Below are positions 63,982 to 64,000 of a stretch of DNA of 64,000 nt, in pieces (position 1 is the first letter of the stretch; each line of letters starts with the position of its first letter). This DNA is from Mucilaginibacter sp. (GTDB taxonomy: Bacteria > Bacteroidota > Bacteroidia > Sphingobacteriales > Sphingobacteriaceae): contig NZ_JANYGH010000016.1 in the NCBI RefSeq assembly GCF_025362475.1, forward strand, positions 62,001 to 126,000. Reading direction: 5' to 3'. The notes under the pieces were generated by a model, which searched no databases, had not been told where the DNA came from, and saw only the letters and a program-made list of their open reading frames with translations. The translations under genes and the position numbers were made by a program.

Positions 63982-64000
63982 TACCTGTAACCAAACCTTT
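63978..64000 (+). CDS. Start of a probable DegT/DnrJ/EryC1-type aminotransferase (3' end outside window)
   Basis: Only the first seven codons (MIPVTKP then F) are visible; the ATG overlaps the flippase stop. This N-terminus is a common opening of DegT-family sugar aminotransferases in Bacteroidota polysaccharide clusters, and such a gene would fit the context. The call rests on context and seven residues. Confidence 0.4.

Overview
The window reads as chromosomal DNA of an aerobic, polysaccharide-degrading Bacteroidota bacterium, most likely Sphingobacteriaceae (Mucilaginibacter/Pedobacter-like). The evidence is the set of gene families (GH2, GH3, GH43, GH92 and GH16 enzymes, DUF5013, a type IX secretion type B C-terminal domain, a UpxY/NusG-like antiterminator, TldD/TldE pairs), mostly weak Shine-Dalgarno sequences, TAnnTTTG-like promoter elements and GTCATCCTGAGGAACGAAGG interspersed repeats. 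The species call is inference. I saw no rRNA, tRNA or CRISPR array.

Region by region. 1-7.7 kb: end of a DUF5013 surface protein and three exported glycosidases (GH2 with an inserted discoidin-type module, GH3, GH43), probably part of a polysaccharide-utilisation locus whose SusC/SusD genes lie outside. 7.8-10.5 kb: a GlxA/AraC regulator, a secreted beta-trefoil protein, a long A+T-rich gap and two tandem 26-codon membrane micropeptide genes. 10.5-13.5 kb: a YtrA-type operon (ABC ATPase, permease, GntR regulator, frameshifted surface protein) behind a 26-bp palindromic operator. 13.6-17.5 kb: CocE-family hydrolase, VOC protein, proline iminopeptidase-like lipoprotein. 17.6-24.1 kb: GH92 mannosidase, LacI regulator, myo-inositol oxygenase and a sodium/solute symporter.

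24.1-42.3 kb is a divergent envelope cluster. The right arm is MoxR, DUF58, BatA-like, DUF4175-like and a membrane protein, then TldD and TldE. The left arm is DUF4159, a GYF/RDD membrane protein and a second TldD/TldE pair. The RDD gene is cut in two by a 2,891-bp IS1595-family element (27416-30306) with 25-bp terminal inverted repeats and an exact 8-bp target duplication. Besides the transposase it carries five short genes of unknown function and a structured RNA-like segment. Removing it restores a 208-codon RDD gene.

42.3-50.9 kb: alpha/beta hydrolase divergent from a LysR regulator, a GH16 glucanase and a 1,778-residue Ig-repeat adhesin with a T9SS type B tail. 50.9-64 kb: SNF2 helicase, glmS, and the start of an exopolysaccharide operon (Wza-like exporter, Wzc-like tyrosine kinase, UpxY antiterminator, TviB-like dehydrogenase, Wzx flippase, start of a DegT-type aminotransferase). 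glmS and the wza-like gene share a promoter block of about 65 bp, which suggests that amino-sugar precursor supply and export are co-expressed. Three copies of a 25-bp repeat sit in the leader of the antiterminator gene.
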